DNA of 64,000 bases from Fonsecaea monophora. Lineage: Eukaryota > Ascomycota > Eurotiomycetes > Chaetothyriales > Herpotrichiellaceae. Location: contig NW_019174001.1 of NCBI RefSeq assembly GCF_001642475.1, positions 62,001 to 126,000 on the forward strand, read 5' to 3'. A model generated the notes under the pieces. It was not told the DNA's origin and did not search any database. It worked only from the letters and a program-made list of their open reading frames with translations. This document shows positions 32,342 through 42,705 of this stretch, in pieces. How positions within the stretch are numbered: the stretch's first letter is position 1; every line of letters begins with the position of its first letter. A program made the position numbers and the translations under genes.

Positions 32342-33835
32342 CTAAGAAACCTTGCCTCGTATGTTCCAAATACCCATCCTGGCAGTGTCAGGGATTGATT
32401 CTACAGAAGGATGTAACTCCACGTCCGACAGAGCTTGTTGGACTTCGCTCGCAAGCCGCTCTTGTTGCTCCCGAAGCATGAGGCCTTCTATTGCCCTGCA
32501 GATACAAATCTCTTGTAGTATCTGCTCAGCGAGTGTGTGGTGCATCTCGATCAACGTTTCAAGTGACGACGCCCCCGGTGACCCATGTACTCTTAGACCC
32601 GCCAATAAAGCCGCACACGCTCTAACTCGGTCGTCCACAGCGGACACCAAGGCTGACCATTGTGGGTCTATCGGGTGGGGACAATATGCTTTCTCCTCGC
32701 TCTTACCCTCACGAAACAGATTGTCTGTAACGTTGGTTGGACGCCTGGAAGACGCGTCAAGGTACCAGTTTTCAAAGGTCATCATGACAGCCTCCAGTAG
32801 TCCATCCTGGCCGCTGACCTCGTGCAGCTCTTCTAGGCAACCTGCAAGCAAGAGTAATGTGTCTGACCCTGCATGCTCTACATCTTGACGGCTCCGTTCC
32901 TGGTCGAGCCACCTCCTGACGGCGAAGGCGTTTATTTTCGCCTGTCGATCATGACACAGGGACCTGAGGGTGCGTAGCTGATGTTTCACCCCCTTAGATT
33001 CTGTCTGGAGCTGCGATTTGATAGATGCCTCGTAATGCTGGAAAGTGGCCGCAGACTTTTCGTATACGAGAGACAGTTGGAGAAGTTCATCTTCCTGACG
33101 CGCAACTTCTGTGCCAGGTATGGCGCGGGCTATAGAGCCGGAACGACCGGCGACGAGTTGGGAATCCGAGGGCAAGACCGGGACGACAGAGGTTGAGATC
33201 GTTGTTGGCTTCTTGAGACTGTAATGTTGCTGGTGGGCGTCAAAGTCTGGTTTTTTGCCCAGTCTCGCTGTTGGTCTAGCAGAGGAAGACGACACATTTC
33301 CTCCAGCAAACACGCGGGGGTCGACCTTGGAGACGACTTCTCGTGAAGTTCCAGTATCGGGGTTAGGTCTCGGCGGCGCTGACGCGCTCAAGGCTCTATT
33401 GTGCGACTTTGAGACCGGCAATCGTGTGTCGGCGGAAGATTTCGTTGAAATGCCATGTTGCGAGCGCGAAGATGCCGCAGCGGTTGCCACTTTAGGCGCG
33501 CTTGAGGTAGGGCGTATGGTGGTTGCACTACTTGATGACTGACTCCTAGAGTGGCCGGGTACGAGACGACTAGCACGTGCAGCAGCATTGACTGTACTAG
33601 TCTTCGTGGCAATGCGAGAACCACGAGGCTTCGACGGGTCGCTGCGAAGTCCTCCAGATGCCTCGTTGGTGGCGCGGAGACATGCCGGGGGCGGTTGCAG
33701 CCTTGTCGGTTCTTTTGCATCTAGCTGAATCTTGCGCGGCGCCTTGCCGGTTGTCGCTGCTGAAGAAGCGTCAGGCAAAAGGGAAGAATTGGTCTTGATT
33801 GGGGACAGGCTTCGTGTAGGGATATTAGTAGGCAT
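32342..33835 (-). CDS. Basic coiled-coil protein, possibly microtubule-associated (augmin HAUS8-like?)
   Basis: A single exon of 497 residues with a clear ATG. The first 240 residues are disordered and Ser/Thr/Arg/Lys-rich (SRSQSSSSATTIRPTSSAPK), a composition typical of microtubule-binding tails. From about 245 a helical half begins with EDELLQLSLVYEKSAATFQHYEA and continues through RWLDQERSRQDVEH and LAGCLEELHEV to about 480 (LREQQERLASEVQQALSDVE). A basic tail plus this helical core is the layout of the augmin subunit HAUS8/Hice1 and of some fungal spindle proteins. This is a structural analogy, not an identified family. It shares a 739-bp divergent region with the methyltransferase gene. 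Confidence 0.65.
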   Translation of the reverse strand: MPTNIPTRSLSPIKTNSSLLPDASSAATTGKAPRKIQLDAKEPTRLQPPPACLRATNEASGGLRSDPSKPRGSRIATKTSTVNAAARASRLVPGHSRSQSSSSATTIRPTSSAPKVATAAASSRSQHGISTKSSADTRLPVSKSHNRALSASAPPRPNPDTGTSREVVSKVDPRVFAGGNVSSSSARPTARLGKKPDFDAHQQHYSLKKPTTISTSVVPVLPSDSQLVAGRSGSIARAIPGTEVARQEDELLQLSLVYEKSAATFQHYEASIKSQLQTESKGVKHQLRTLRSLCHDRQAKINAFAVRRWLDQERSRQDVEHAGSDTLLLLAGCLEELHEVSGQDGLLEAVMMTFENWYLDASSRRPTNVTDNLFREGKSEEKAYCPHPIDPQWSALVSAVDDRVRACAALLAGLRVHGSPGASSLETLIEMHHTLAEQILQEICICRAIEGLMLREQQERLASEVQQALSDVELHPSVESIPDTARMGIWNIRGKVS

Positions 33836-34574
33836 GACACATTAGTCATGGCGCTTATCGGTCAGGGCTCCGTTTCAATGTCGGTCCGCTTCAGCGATGG
33901 AGGGAAAAGAAACTAAATGTTGTTTCAGACCAGCTGGATAGTTGTCACTGAGGGCATGGTTCAGGGTGTTATTTGGGTTTGGACGAGTGAGAAAACAGAA
34001 GGTGAACCAACCCGGTCGGGGAATGTAGTGATAATATTAAGCCACAAGTATGTGGCCGAACAAAGCAGGTGTTCCGAGTTAAGCCTAAAAGTCTCCTATT
34101 CGTCAACCGAAGCCTTTCCCGTTCTTCCTCCTGACTTTGCCTGTTTGCAATGCTATCCAATTCTCAGGTAAAAATCAGTGTCATCACAATGTACTTGGTA
34201 GGTACAGCGTACGTGAGTGAAGCTCCCTTTCATACCCATCTAGTGTACTGCGAAAGATGAAGACAGATTTCAGAGAGCAACAGTCCCTCGCATATCACGA
34301 GTCAGGCCGCCAGCTACAGTTCTCTCGGACACATACAATATGTCTCCGAGAGAGCCAGGCCTGACAATTCTGCTACATTTAAGAACCTCTTTCTTCGAGG
34401 CGATCCATAGGATTCTGTTCATTCTGCACCGAAAGAGTTGCTGTGTGACCACCGAGAAGTGAACGCAAATTATCGCGGGTCAGTCATCAAAACTGAGCGT
34501 GGGCTGCCCTGCGATTCTTACATCCACCGGATCAGACGGTCTTTAGCATTTGCACCCAGACAGCGAACGCCACC
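33836..34574. promoter_or_regulatory. Divergent promoter with an inverted repeat
   Basis: Separates the coiled-coil gene and the methyltransferase gene. No coding frame is supported. A two-part inverted repeat at 34301-34365 is listed separately. The methyltransferase ATG sits in an ideal GCCACCATGG context. Confidence 0.5.
34301..34365. repeat. Imperfect inverted repeat / stem-loop
   Basis: The inner arms 34321-34334 (TCTCTCGGACACAT) and 34340-34353 pair at 13 of 14 positions around a 5-base loop. The outer arms GTCAGGCC (34301-34308) and GGCCTGAC (34358-34365) are perfect complements, with 12 and 4 unpaired bases between inner and outer stems. Confidence 0.85.
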
Positions 34575-35465
34575 ATGGCCACTGATGACGGACACGCGGT
34601 ATATAAAATGTTCAACGATGCAAACTTCACCAAGGTATATGCGGAGAGTGCCGAGAAGATGACTGGGCACTTTGCCGATCTGCTCATCAAACAATCAAAG
34701 TTGGTCGAATTGTCTGAGAATGAGGAGTTGGTAGTGCTGGACCAGGCTTGTGGGACGGGAATTGTCTCGGAGCACCTAGTCAAAATGTTGAATAACAAGC
34801 AAAGAGCCGACCTGGACCTCACCTGCGCAGATTTCTCGGATACTATGATCGAATTCGTTGGTCCGCGGATTCGTGGGTTCGGGGTCAAAAGTGCCCATGC
34901 CGTCAAAGCAGATGTCATGGACACCAAACTACCCAGCAACAAATTTAGCCATGTTTTTCTCAACTTTGGACCCATGATTTTCTCAGACTGGAAGGTCGGC
35001 ATGACCGAAACCCACCGCATTTTGCAGCCTGGCGGCACTTTGGCCATGTCTTCATGGACGGAACTCGGCTGGTACGACGATGTGAAAGATGCCTTTGCCA
35101 CAGATCCAGAAATCCCCTCGTTCCCGTCAATAAAACAACTTTGTGAGCTAATCAACTCGGATGGGCGATGGAGTGAGGTGGACTGGATTCGAGACAATGT
35201 GGCACAAATTGGGTTTGTTGATGTGGATGTGCGAGAGGCGCCCCATACCAGCATATTAAGTGGCGTTGACCAGTTCACCCGCTTGATGACTGGAATGGTG
35301 GGTTTGGTGCAGCAAAAGACATGGACCGCGGAGGAACAGGAGAAATACAGAGACAGGGCGACGAATGCTGTGGTGTCCTACATGAGACAAAAGTACGGCG
35401 ACGGGGAGATCAAGTGGGACTGGGTCGCCATTCTGACTACTGCCAGGAAGGCTGGGACAGCATGA
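34575..35465 (+). CDS. SAM-dependent class I methyltransferase
   Basis: An intronless gene of 296 residues starting in a strong GCCACCATGG context. The SAM-binding motif I is VVLDQACGTGIVSEHL (53-68), followed by acidic LTCADFSDTMIEF (motif II, the ribose-binding region). Motif III-like KADVMDTKLP and the segment FSHVFLNFGPMIFSD plus HRILQPGGTLAMSSW complete the Rossmann-like domain. This is the UbiE/COQ5-like or small-molecule methyltransferase layout, as found in fungal secondary metabolism. No signal peptide or membrane segment is visible, so it is likely cytosolic. The acceptor substrate cannot be read from the sequence and no biosynthetic partner gene is adjacent. Confidence 0.85.
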   Translation: MATDDGHAVYKMFNDANFTKVYAESAEKMTGHFADLLIKQSKLVELSENEELVVLDQACGTGIVSEHLVKMLNNKQRADLDLTCADFSDTMIEFVGPRIRGFGVKSAHAVKADVMDTKLPSNKFSHVFLNFGPMIFSDWKVGMTETHRILQPGGTLAMSSWTELGWYDDVKDAFATDPEIPSFPSIKQLCELINSDGRWSEVDWIRDNVAQIGFVDVDVREAPHTSILSGVDQFTRLMTGMVGLVQQKTWTAEEQEKYRDRATNAVVSYMRQKYGDGEIKWDWVAILTTARKAGTA

Positions 35466-38183
35466 AAATCGGATCCGAAACTTGGTAATCTGGTCTGGAG
35501 CTTTCGATTTGCAGGTATGCAGGCATCAAGGAAGAAGGCATATGTGACCATTCAGGGGAGACTGACCGGGTACTTGGTGAACAACGACTCTCCCCTCCCA
35601 GAACGCTCACTTTATCATAGAGGGATTAACTCCGAGCTGGATCCGTAACAGGCTGCTGTGTGTACTCGTAATCTTTCATCCTTGCCATTGCGCGGAGAAC
35701 GAGGGATATATTGGGGGGTTTTTCGAGAAACTCGTCCGAGTTACAAGCGCAGAGTGAACGGGACTTTTTGTCTGCGCCTCCCAAACACCCGCAGCCCCAT
35801 GTTCCGTACCTCCCCAAAGTGCCTAGTGCTAGGTATATGTACCTCTGGACAAGGTCCTGTACCTAATTTACCACCAGGAATGAACCCATAGCTAACACTA
35901 ACCCCATGTTGCCCTGTGTACTCGGTACACGTAATTATTACAAGTACTTTGTACTACAACGGTAAGAACATGCGAACCATCACAGCAAAAGTCTCTTTTT
36001 GCCACCACCTGCTTTGAGGCTCATTGAAACATGCTCTATTTGCACGAAATTTCCCCTTTTGTCCTTTATTTTCACCTCTTTTGTCGATTTTCGGCCGTGA
36101 TGCTTGACACTTTGACACTCATGTCAGAACAAACTTTGAAACTCTGCCAAAACGTTTGCTGTTGCTTCTCGCCACAAATATGCTCACCATTTTTGTCGTC
36201 GACCAGCCCATGTCTTTGAACGGCGTTAACGCCATTCGCCATTCGACCTCGAATCTTGGGTAGAAGGTGATGTGATATGAATGTCAGCCCCTTTCTGTGC
36301 GGCAGACGATCTTCTACACCGTCCCCAATCACCGTTCACCATCTGCGTATTGAGACTTTTCAAAGTATGTAACGGCCTTTTGTCTTTTTGGCCACTACGG
36401 CCCGGGCAATCCCTGCCAGCTGTCCTGAGGTGGCTGCATCGTTCGAAATGTGCCTTGATCAAAATTTAAATGCTTGCCTGCACCTCCATGCCACATCGCA
36501 GGAGCCACCTGGAGGATCAGGGCCACGGACTTGTTCTTTGGTACACTCCATCCTTTTGCACTGCCATCAAGTATTATTGGGGCCTGAGCATACTCTATTG
36601 GAATTGGTGATGAGTGGGAATCCAACTCTCAAAGGCTTTGATCCTTGCGGAGAAGGCGAGTACTGTATCCTGCTTGCCTTATCCTGCCTTAATCTGTGCC
36701 GTGTCAATAAACCTCGACCTCGATGGAGTCCTCGGGCCTCAATCTCTCTTGTGAGCCTTCGACACAACTAATCCTACATAGTAGATTCAATAAGCTGTTT
36801 TCGGTGAGATGCTGAGAATTTTGTTTCCTTAGGACGAACCCCCTTTTTCTATCGCATGCAATTGCCAGGGGGGGATGTCATCGCCTGGGAAAGGATTCGT
36901 TGTGAAAATCATCAATCGTCCTTCAACGTTTCACGATTGATCGTGGTCCTGGGCTGAGCGGGTAGCCTTCTGGGCCGAGGCGTCAACAACGGGAGAATCA
37001 ACTGGGTGGAGACAGGAGCACTGTCTCGACGTATGTAGGTAACGCACTGACTGGATAGGAAGCTTTCAGGTCTCCGCGAGCCGACCAACAGCCATTTAGG
37101 GGGTCGCCAGATCTGAATATGTGTGCAGATTTCCACGTGGGAAAGTTCCCAAGTTGGCGAGACTATCGGGATTGATGCCTGTGAATGGAAAAGCAGTGGG
37201 CCCGAGACAAACATGTGAGGCCCAAAGCGACACAAATGGCGTGGTTTGTTCAGCGCAAAGCTGACGCTGGCTGGACGCAGGGGAGCGCAGCTGAAAACAA
37301 GCTGTCATAGCTCAGCGCCGGTCACTTCCAAGGAGCAGGATGTCCTCCTAATGTCATCCGTAAAAGCTTCGACGTGGTATTCTTGTCGCTGAGGTAGTAG
37401 TCTTGCTCGCATCGGGCCGTGTGAGTCCTATAAAGGGAAACATCTCATCGGAAGGCGGACGACTCTTGAGAATAATCCAGAACAGAACACAAAAGCAAGA
37501 CGATATTACATGAAGCCTTCTCGGTACCTGTAGATTGATTTAATGCACGACAGACACACGCAAGGGCCCTGCGAGCACCAATAAGCCACTCAGCCAAGCG
37601 GCAACCTGCAGCGCGAGAACCAAGTCCAGCTAAAGGCTGGCCACTAAATTCCAGTTAAGACCGGGCCCTGACATTATCGCCGGGCGAGCCCATCACATCA
37701 CATCCACCATCACAACATTCCCCCCAGCGCCCCCGATCTAGACTCCCTGACAAGGGCGCTGCGGTTAGGACCAATCTCCACCTCCGCAATTTTGTGACTA
37801 GGATCGAGCAACACCTCTTCCTCCCTCCTGACACTTCCGTCGAACATTCCTTTTCTCAAACCACCAGCCACTTGGAACCACCTCTACCAGCAACCTCAGA
37901 GGCTCTTGCGCCTCGAGTGTTGCTGGGTCTTTATCTTCCTGTCAGCCTTTGCGTTGATACTCGAACAAAAGCACACCGCGAGCGCCTCGAAGGTGCCAGT
38001 AAGTGGAGCGCTTTGTGATTCTACGGTTTTCCGGAAGTCTGGCGATAGCCCTCTGCACAACAACAGATCCTAGAACCCCTACTACCGATCGCACGATTAT
38101 GTCGTCTTTCGCTACCTTATTCAGCTGAATCATTGCATCACTCAACATCCAGGATCCAGGATTGCTTCTTTTCCACATCCACC
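35466..38183. other. 2.7 kb intergenic stretch, no supported gene
   Basis: Between two plus-strand genes. Base composition becomes visibly AT-richer around 35990-36480. GTACC/GTACTTTGTAC-type short palindromes occur near 35830-35955. Open frames lack start codons or motifs. It presumably includes the promoter and leader of the next gene (about 37700-38183, pyrimidine-rich). Confidence 0.4.
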
Positions 38184-39212
38184 ATGTCGCCGCTGACAAA
38201 ACCCCCCTTGAACCTCTCCGCTACCTCCGACGGTCAAACGTTGACGAGCCTTCCCATCGATTCCTCTCCGCCAATCCGGGCAGAAGATATCGAGTTGCCG
38301 CCGTCTCCTTCGGACCTCGAACCTGAATTATCCTCCTCTCCTTCACCTAGATCATCTCCTTCGAGGAGTGTTGAGACACTTCCGAAACACACCCACTTGC
38401 TTACGCAGAACATCACAACGTCGCGCCCTCGAGCTGCATCTCCGCCCAGAAGAGTGAGGCCACTGTCAGTGGGAAGTTTGATCAACGCGCCGCCTATGCA
38501 GAGAGCCCATTCATCGCCTGGTGTGGACGCCTCAGGCCGGTACATTACTCCTTATGGTGTCCCCAGAAGACCGTCTTCGCCACTACATTCAGGCAGAAGA
38601 AGAAGCCCGTTACGTGCAGCCGTGGAAGACACTCATCCCGGCGTTCCATCCTGGAGCGGTCTAAATATTGAACCGAACATACCAGAACATGAAGAGCTTG
38701 AACTGAGCGTAGACGTGGATGTGTCACAACCCTCACCCATGTCATCCCTCTCCCATACATTCCCGAGAGCGCGTCGGCGAGGTGCACTGCCACTTCACCA
38801 GAGCGCAAGCGCCCCAGCTCTATACACGAGGGCTATGAGTCCTAGTGTATCGGGAAGGACATCACCATCTCCGTCCTTCGCACCACAGAAGTACACCTAC
38901 GAGCCATACCCCATGTATTCTCTCAGCTCTGCTTCGAGCATGCCCAGTACTCCAACGTCGTTACGTTCTCGGTCGCCGTCTATCAGCTCGCTGGAGACAA
39001 TAGAGGATGCACCAGATGCAGAAGTGGCGGCAGTACTTGAAGAAGAGGAAGCCAAGTTGAGGGGGGAGGATGTTGATGCGGGCGACTCGCGGCGAAGAAG
39101 CTCTCTCGAGATTCGCGGGGGTAACCTGAGGAGTAACAAGGAAAGAAAGCGATGGTCGGTCTGTGGAGCGGAACGAAGAGCGGACTTTTCTTTGGAACCC
39201 ATTGAAGAATAA
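38184..39212 (+). CDS. Fungal Ser/Pro/Arg-rich disordered protein
   Basis: 342 residues from the ATG at 38184, which has a CCACCATGTCG context; the frame is open a little further 5' but only to a TTG. The protein is almost wholly low-complexity: Ser-Pro and Arg-Ser-Pro patches (SPSPRSSPSRS, RAASPPRRVRPLSVGSL, QSASAPALYTRAMSP) that look like phosphorylation and 14-3-3-type sites. A more conserved-looking segment near 270-300 reads SPSISSLETIEDAPDAE and runs into an acidic helix. The end RKRWSVCGAERRADF-like segment is basic. No enzyme domain, signal peptide or membrane span is visible. Probably a regulatory adaptor; function unknown. Confidence 0.7.
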   Translation: MSPLTKPPLNLSATSDGQTLTSLPIDSSPPIRAEDIELPPSPSDLEPELSSSPSPRSSPSRSVETLPKHTHLLTQNITTSRPRAASPPRRVRPLSVGSLINAPPMQRAHSSPGVDASGRYITPYGVPRRPSSPLHSGRRRSPLRAAVEDTHPGVPSWSGLNIEPNIPEHEELELSVDVDVSQPSPMSSLSHTFPRARRRGALPLHQSASAPALYTRAMSPSVSGRTSPSPSFAPQKYTYEPYPMYSLSSASSMPSTPTSLRSRSPSISSLETIEDAPDAEVAAVLEEEEAKLRGEDVDAGDSRRRSSLEIRGGNLRSNKERKRWSVCGAERRADFSLEPIEE

Positions 39213-39899
39213 TTAGGGAGGCACATTTTGTCCAGAGCACGCAACGCAGGGCTTGCGCGCTGGAGCCGCGGCAGTGGCTCACGCAACATTCGAATCGATT
39301 TTGGTATGGAGTCGGGAATGAGAAAGGCCTCGACCCAGAAAGGGCCTACGAAAGAATTACGGGTCCATGGGAGGCGGCGCCTTTTCAGAGATACCCACCG
39401 TGCAAGCAATTCGGTATTATTTTACATTCATGAGGCATGGCATAGCATAGCGTTGCATAGCAAAAAGACGTGAGACCAGGCAGCAGAGGACACGTTATGA
39501 ACTCTGATGAGAAATGCGAGCATCAAACACCCTTGTCAGAACTTTGGATTTTCTGGTTATCTTATATATTTTGACTCGATTCGTGCTCGATAACTTGTTC
39601 ATCCAGCCTCGCCAGGCACATTTTTAGCGCCGGATGTGAGCCCACTCTTACTCGGTACAAAAGAGACAACAGGCGCAAGGCTGCACCCTGCATAAATAAC
39701 ATCTGGCCAGAATCGGCCTCACCCTTCCGTCCTTTCAATCCTTCGCTGCGCCGCCGAAACGCACCACTACTACCCGCAGTGAAATCGAAAGTCTTTTCTC
39801 TCCGCCCTGAAGAAATATTCGCGATTATCCCATACATGTCGCGGACTACAATACAAGAGCTGTCAAGGCTCTCATAAACCATAAAACTTCCCAAGGGCA
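39213..39899. promoter_or_regulatory. Upstream region of ERV41
   Basis: 687 bp between plus-strand genes. GCATAGCATAGC-type short repeats lie at about 39433-39462. Otherwise nothing notable. Confidence 0.45.
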
Positions 39900-41329
39900 A
39901 TGGACTCCTCCTTCGAGAAACATGGCTTTGACGAGTCGGCATTCGAGGACAAGGGCCTGTCAGGGCTGAGGACGTTCGATGCGTTTCGTGAGTGTCGCCC
40001 CGTCGTTCCACCAGGGAGGCAGATCGCACCTTTGCGACCTGATCTGACTCTGTGTCTACATTGCCTTGTGTATAGCAGAACCCCCGTTACTGATCATCCC
40101 TTCTAATAGCGAAAACTAAACCGAACTACACCTCTGCGACCACGCGCGGTGGCCAATGGACCCTCGCCCTAATAATCCTATGCCTCTGTCTTACTGCGTC
40201 GGAGCTGCGCACGTGGTGGCGGGGGACTGAAACCCACCATTTCAGCGTTGAGCGCGGCGTGGGCCACGAGCTCCAATTGAACCTCGATATTGTCGTGGCG
40301 ATGCCGTGTCGCGACCTCCACGTCAACGTCCAGGATGCGGCGATGGACCGAATCATGGCCGGCGACCTGCTGAAAAAGGAGGACACGAACTTTGAGCTCT
40401 GGCTGGACCCGCGGAAGCTGTTTCGGCTGAGGAAGTTGCAGCAGGGCATCTACCACGGTCTGCACGAAGGAGATAGGAAAAGGAAGAAGGCCGAGGAGGA
40501 AGATTCTCACGTGGGCCACGTCTTGGGACACATGCGCGAGAACAAGGGCCGCAAGTTCGCCCGGTCGCCCAAGCTCCAGAAACACATGCCAGTCGACAGC
40601 TGTCGCATCTACGGGTCCCTCGAGGGCAACAAAGTGCAAGGCGACTTCCACATCACCGCGCGAGGACACGGCTACATGGAATTCGGCATGCAGTCACATC
40701 TCGACCACAATCTGTTCAACTTCTCGCACCATATCAACGAGCTCAGCTTCGGCCCCCATTACCCTAACCTCCTGAACCCGCTGGACAAAACGAGCGACAC
40801 CACCGATGCGCACTTTATGCGCTATCAGTACTACCTTTCCATTGTGCCCACGATCTTCACAAAGCGCCGAGTCGCAACCAAGAGTGGCAGCTTGGACCCG
40901 GCGGCGCTGCCACAGCCTCCCACGCTGGACATGGCGCCGAACACGCAGCGCGACAAGGACGGCGTCGTCCGCCACGTCCCGCACCCCGAGCAAGGGCGGG
41001 ACACGAAATCCATCTTCACGAACCAATACGCCGCGCAGTCCCAGTCGCGGGAGGTGCCCTCCTCCACCGTCCCGGGCATCTTCTTCAAGTACGACATCGA
41101 GCCCATCCTACTCATCGTCAGCGAGAGCAGGGCCAGCCTACTGGGCCTGCTGGTCCGCTTGGTCAACGTGATCAGTGGCGTGCTCGTGGGCGGCGGCTGG
41201 ATGTTCCAGCTGTCCGAGTGGGCGGGCGAGGTTTGGGGCCGGAGGAAGCTGAGGAGGAGCGAGACGGGGCTCGGTGTCCTGGACGGCGCCAAACCCAATG
41301 GTGAGGCGAACGGGCATTTGAAGCATTGA
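39900..41329 (+). CDS. ERV41: Erv41/ERGIC2-type COPII vesicle protein
   Basis: Two exons, 39900-39987 and 40110-41329, give 435 residues. The intron (122 bases, donor GTGAGT, acceptor TAATAG) splits the signature, and splicing restores GLRTFDAF-PKTKPNYTS. An N-terminal cytosolic tail is followed by TM1 (LALIILCLCLTASELRTWW), a long lumenal domain with NLDIVVAMPCRDLHVNV and GDFHITARGHGYM, and HHINELSFGPHYPNL. A C-terminal block has IFFKYDIEPILLIV, TM2 (about 380-402) and GGGWMF. Erv41 pairs with Erv46 and cycles between ER and Golgi as a retrieval receptor for ER enzymes. The tail lacks a classical KKXX signal, as usual for Erv41. An insert DRKRKKAEEED (about 145) is charged and likely exposed. 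Confidence 0.92.
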
Positions 41330-42705
41330 GATCCCCCACTCCGGCCAAAAATGCGCCGAGATAGACCCAGTTGGACCTTACGAGAGCCGATTGAGGAAAG
41401 CATTTTTCAATGAGCAATGGGACATTGGATAGACATGCATGCGCAAAGAAAGGGCAGACACGTGCGGAGGATGAGAGCGAGTCACAGTCACGATCCATCT
41501 ACGAGTACTTATACGAGTACGCATCAGACCATCTATATATTTATCAAGCAATCAATCCACAATCCACAACATACATGGGTTGCATGAATACCAAGCACGA
41601 TAACAGGGGGGATGGCACGTCTTCTTCTCTCCTCTCTCTCCTCTCCGTCCAGACCAAGCTAAGTCTATCTAGACCTTTCCTACATGAGTAGCGAGGACAC
41701 CAGGGCACCCGGACACTCGATGACCGATAACCAATAGAAACCCAACACCCACACCCGCTTATACGTGGTCCTAGAGAAGAGAAATGTCATCCAGAAACGA
41801 GAATGAGAATGCTCGCCTATCTTGCCATCTGATATTATACGGGTCGTGCGCCAGGGGGGAAGAGTCTCTTCAATAGACCTACATGCATCCGGCATGCGTA
41901 CAGGATGAATGGAGATTAGCAGTTAGGTAGGCAGGCAGGCTGGTGCGGGCTGGGAGGGAGGTACTGTACAACTACAGTTTCTATACGGGACAGAAATCCT
42001 CCGGTCGTTGCATATGTAAACCATCAATATTGTTTGATTGACTTACAGACTGACTGTCTCTCTGTCAGTCAAGTTTTTCCGACTCTTTTTAACCCTAAGA
42101 ACCCCAGAACTAGTCCTACACTTCTAAAAATGCTTCATGCCATCTCTTGTTATTCATTTCCATCGTCAGGTTGTTGGTACATTTTTCCTCTCCCAATCCT
42201 AAAAATGCGTGTAGTCCCAAATATAAATGCAGCTGTGATTTCCGGCAGACGAGCCTCAAAAAGAAAAAGGCATCTCGTTGCTACTTTTGTTCGAATAAAT
42301 TGGCTGCGAGGTAGAATTTGATCTGGCATGTTCCATCTCCAGGGCCTGGTGCTTGAACAGACTGAGGATTGTGGTTCAGTGCAACGTAGGGTCTCAGTAA
42401 TCGTCAATATAAGACGAAAAATGTTGACCGCTATTGCGCCATAACTCCCAGTCTGGTTGGGGTTGATTTTGTTCGAGGCGCACAACCACCAAGTCGCATG
42501 CGGGTCTCAATGTAGTCAAATGAGGACTGAATCGACTGTCCAGGCGATGGATACCATGGTCGCCGTAGTGTATATTAGTTAAATCGCAGGAGGTCGACTC
42601 GCGACTGAATTATGCCTCTGTTGAGTAGATACTCTTTGAGTCTCCGGTCCCTTTTTCCACGTAGAACGAGGAAACCCGGACTTGAAGAGGTTTATTGGGT
42701 GCCTT
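41330..42705. other. Convergent 3' intergenic
   Basis: 1.4 kb between the converging ERV41 and BUB2. Repeated CGAGTACTTATACGAGTACG (near 41502), GGCAGGCAGGCTGG (near 41932) and CTGACTGTCTCTCTGTCAGTC (near 42050) are visible; no gene is supported. Confidence 0.45.

Noticed and set aside
38897..39409. 170-codon minus-strand frame
   Set aside because: Overlaps the Ser/Pro-rich gene on the plus strand, whose start context and composition are better supported.
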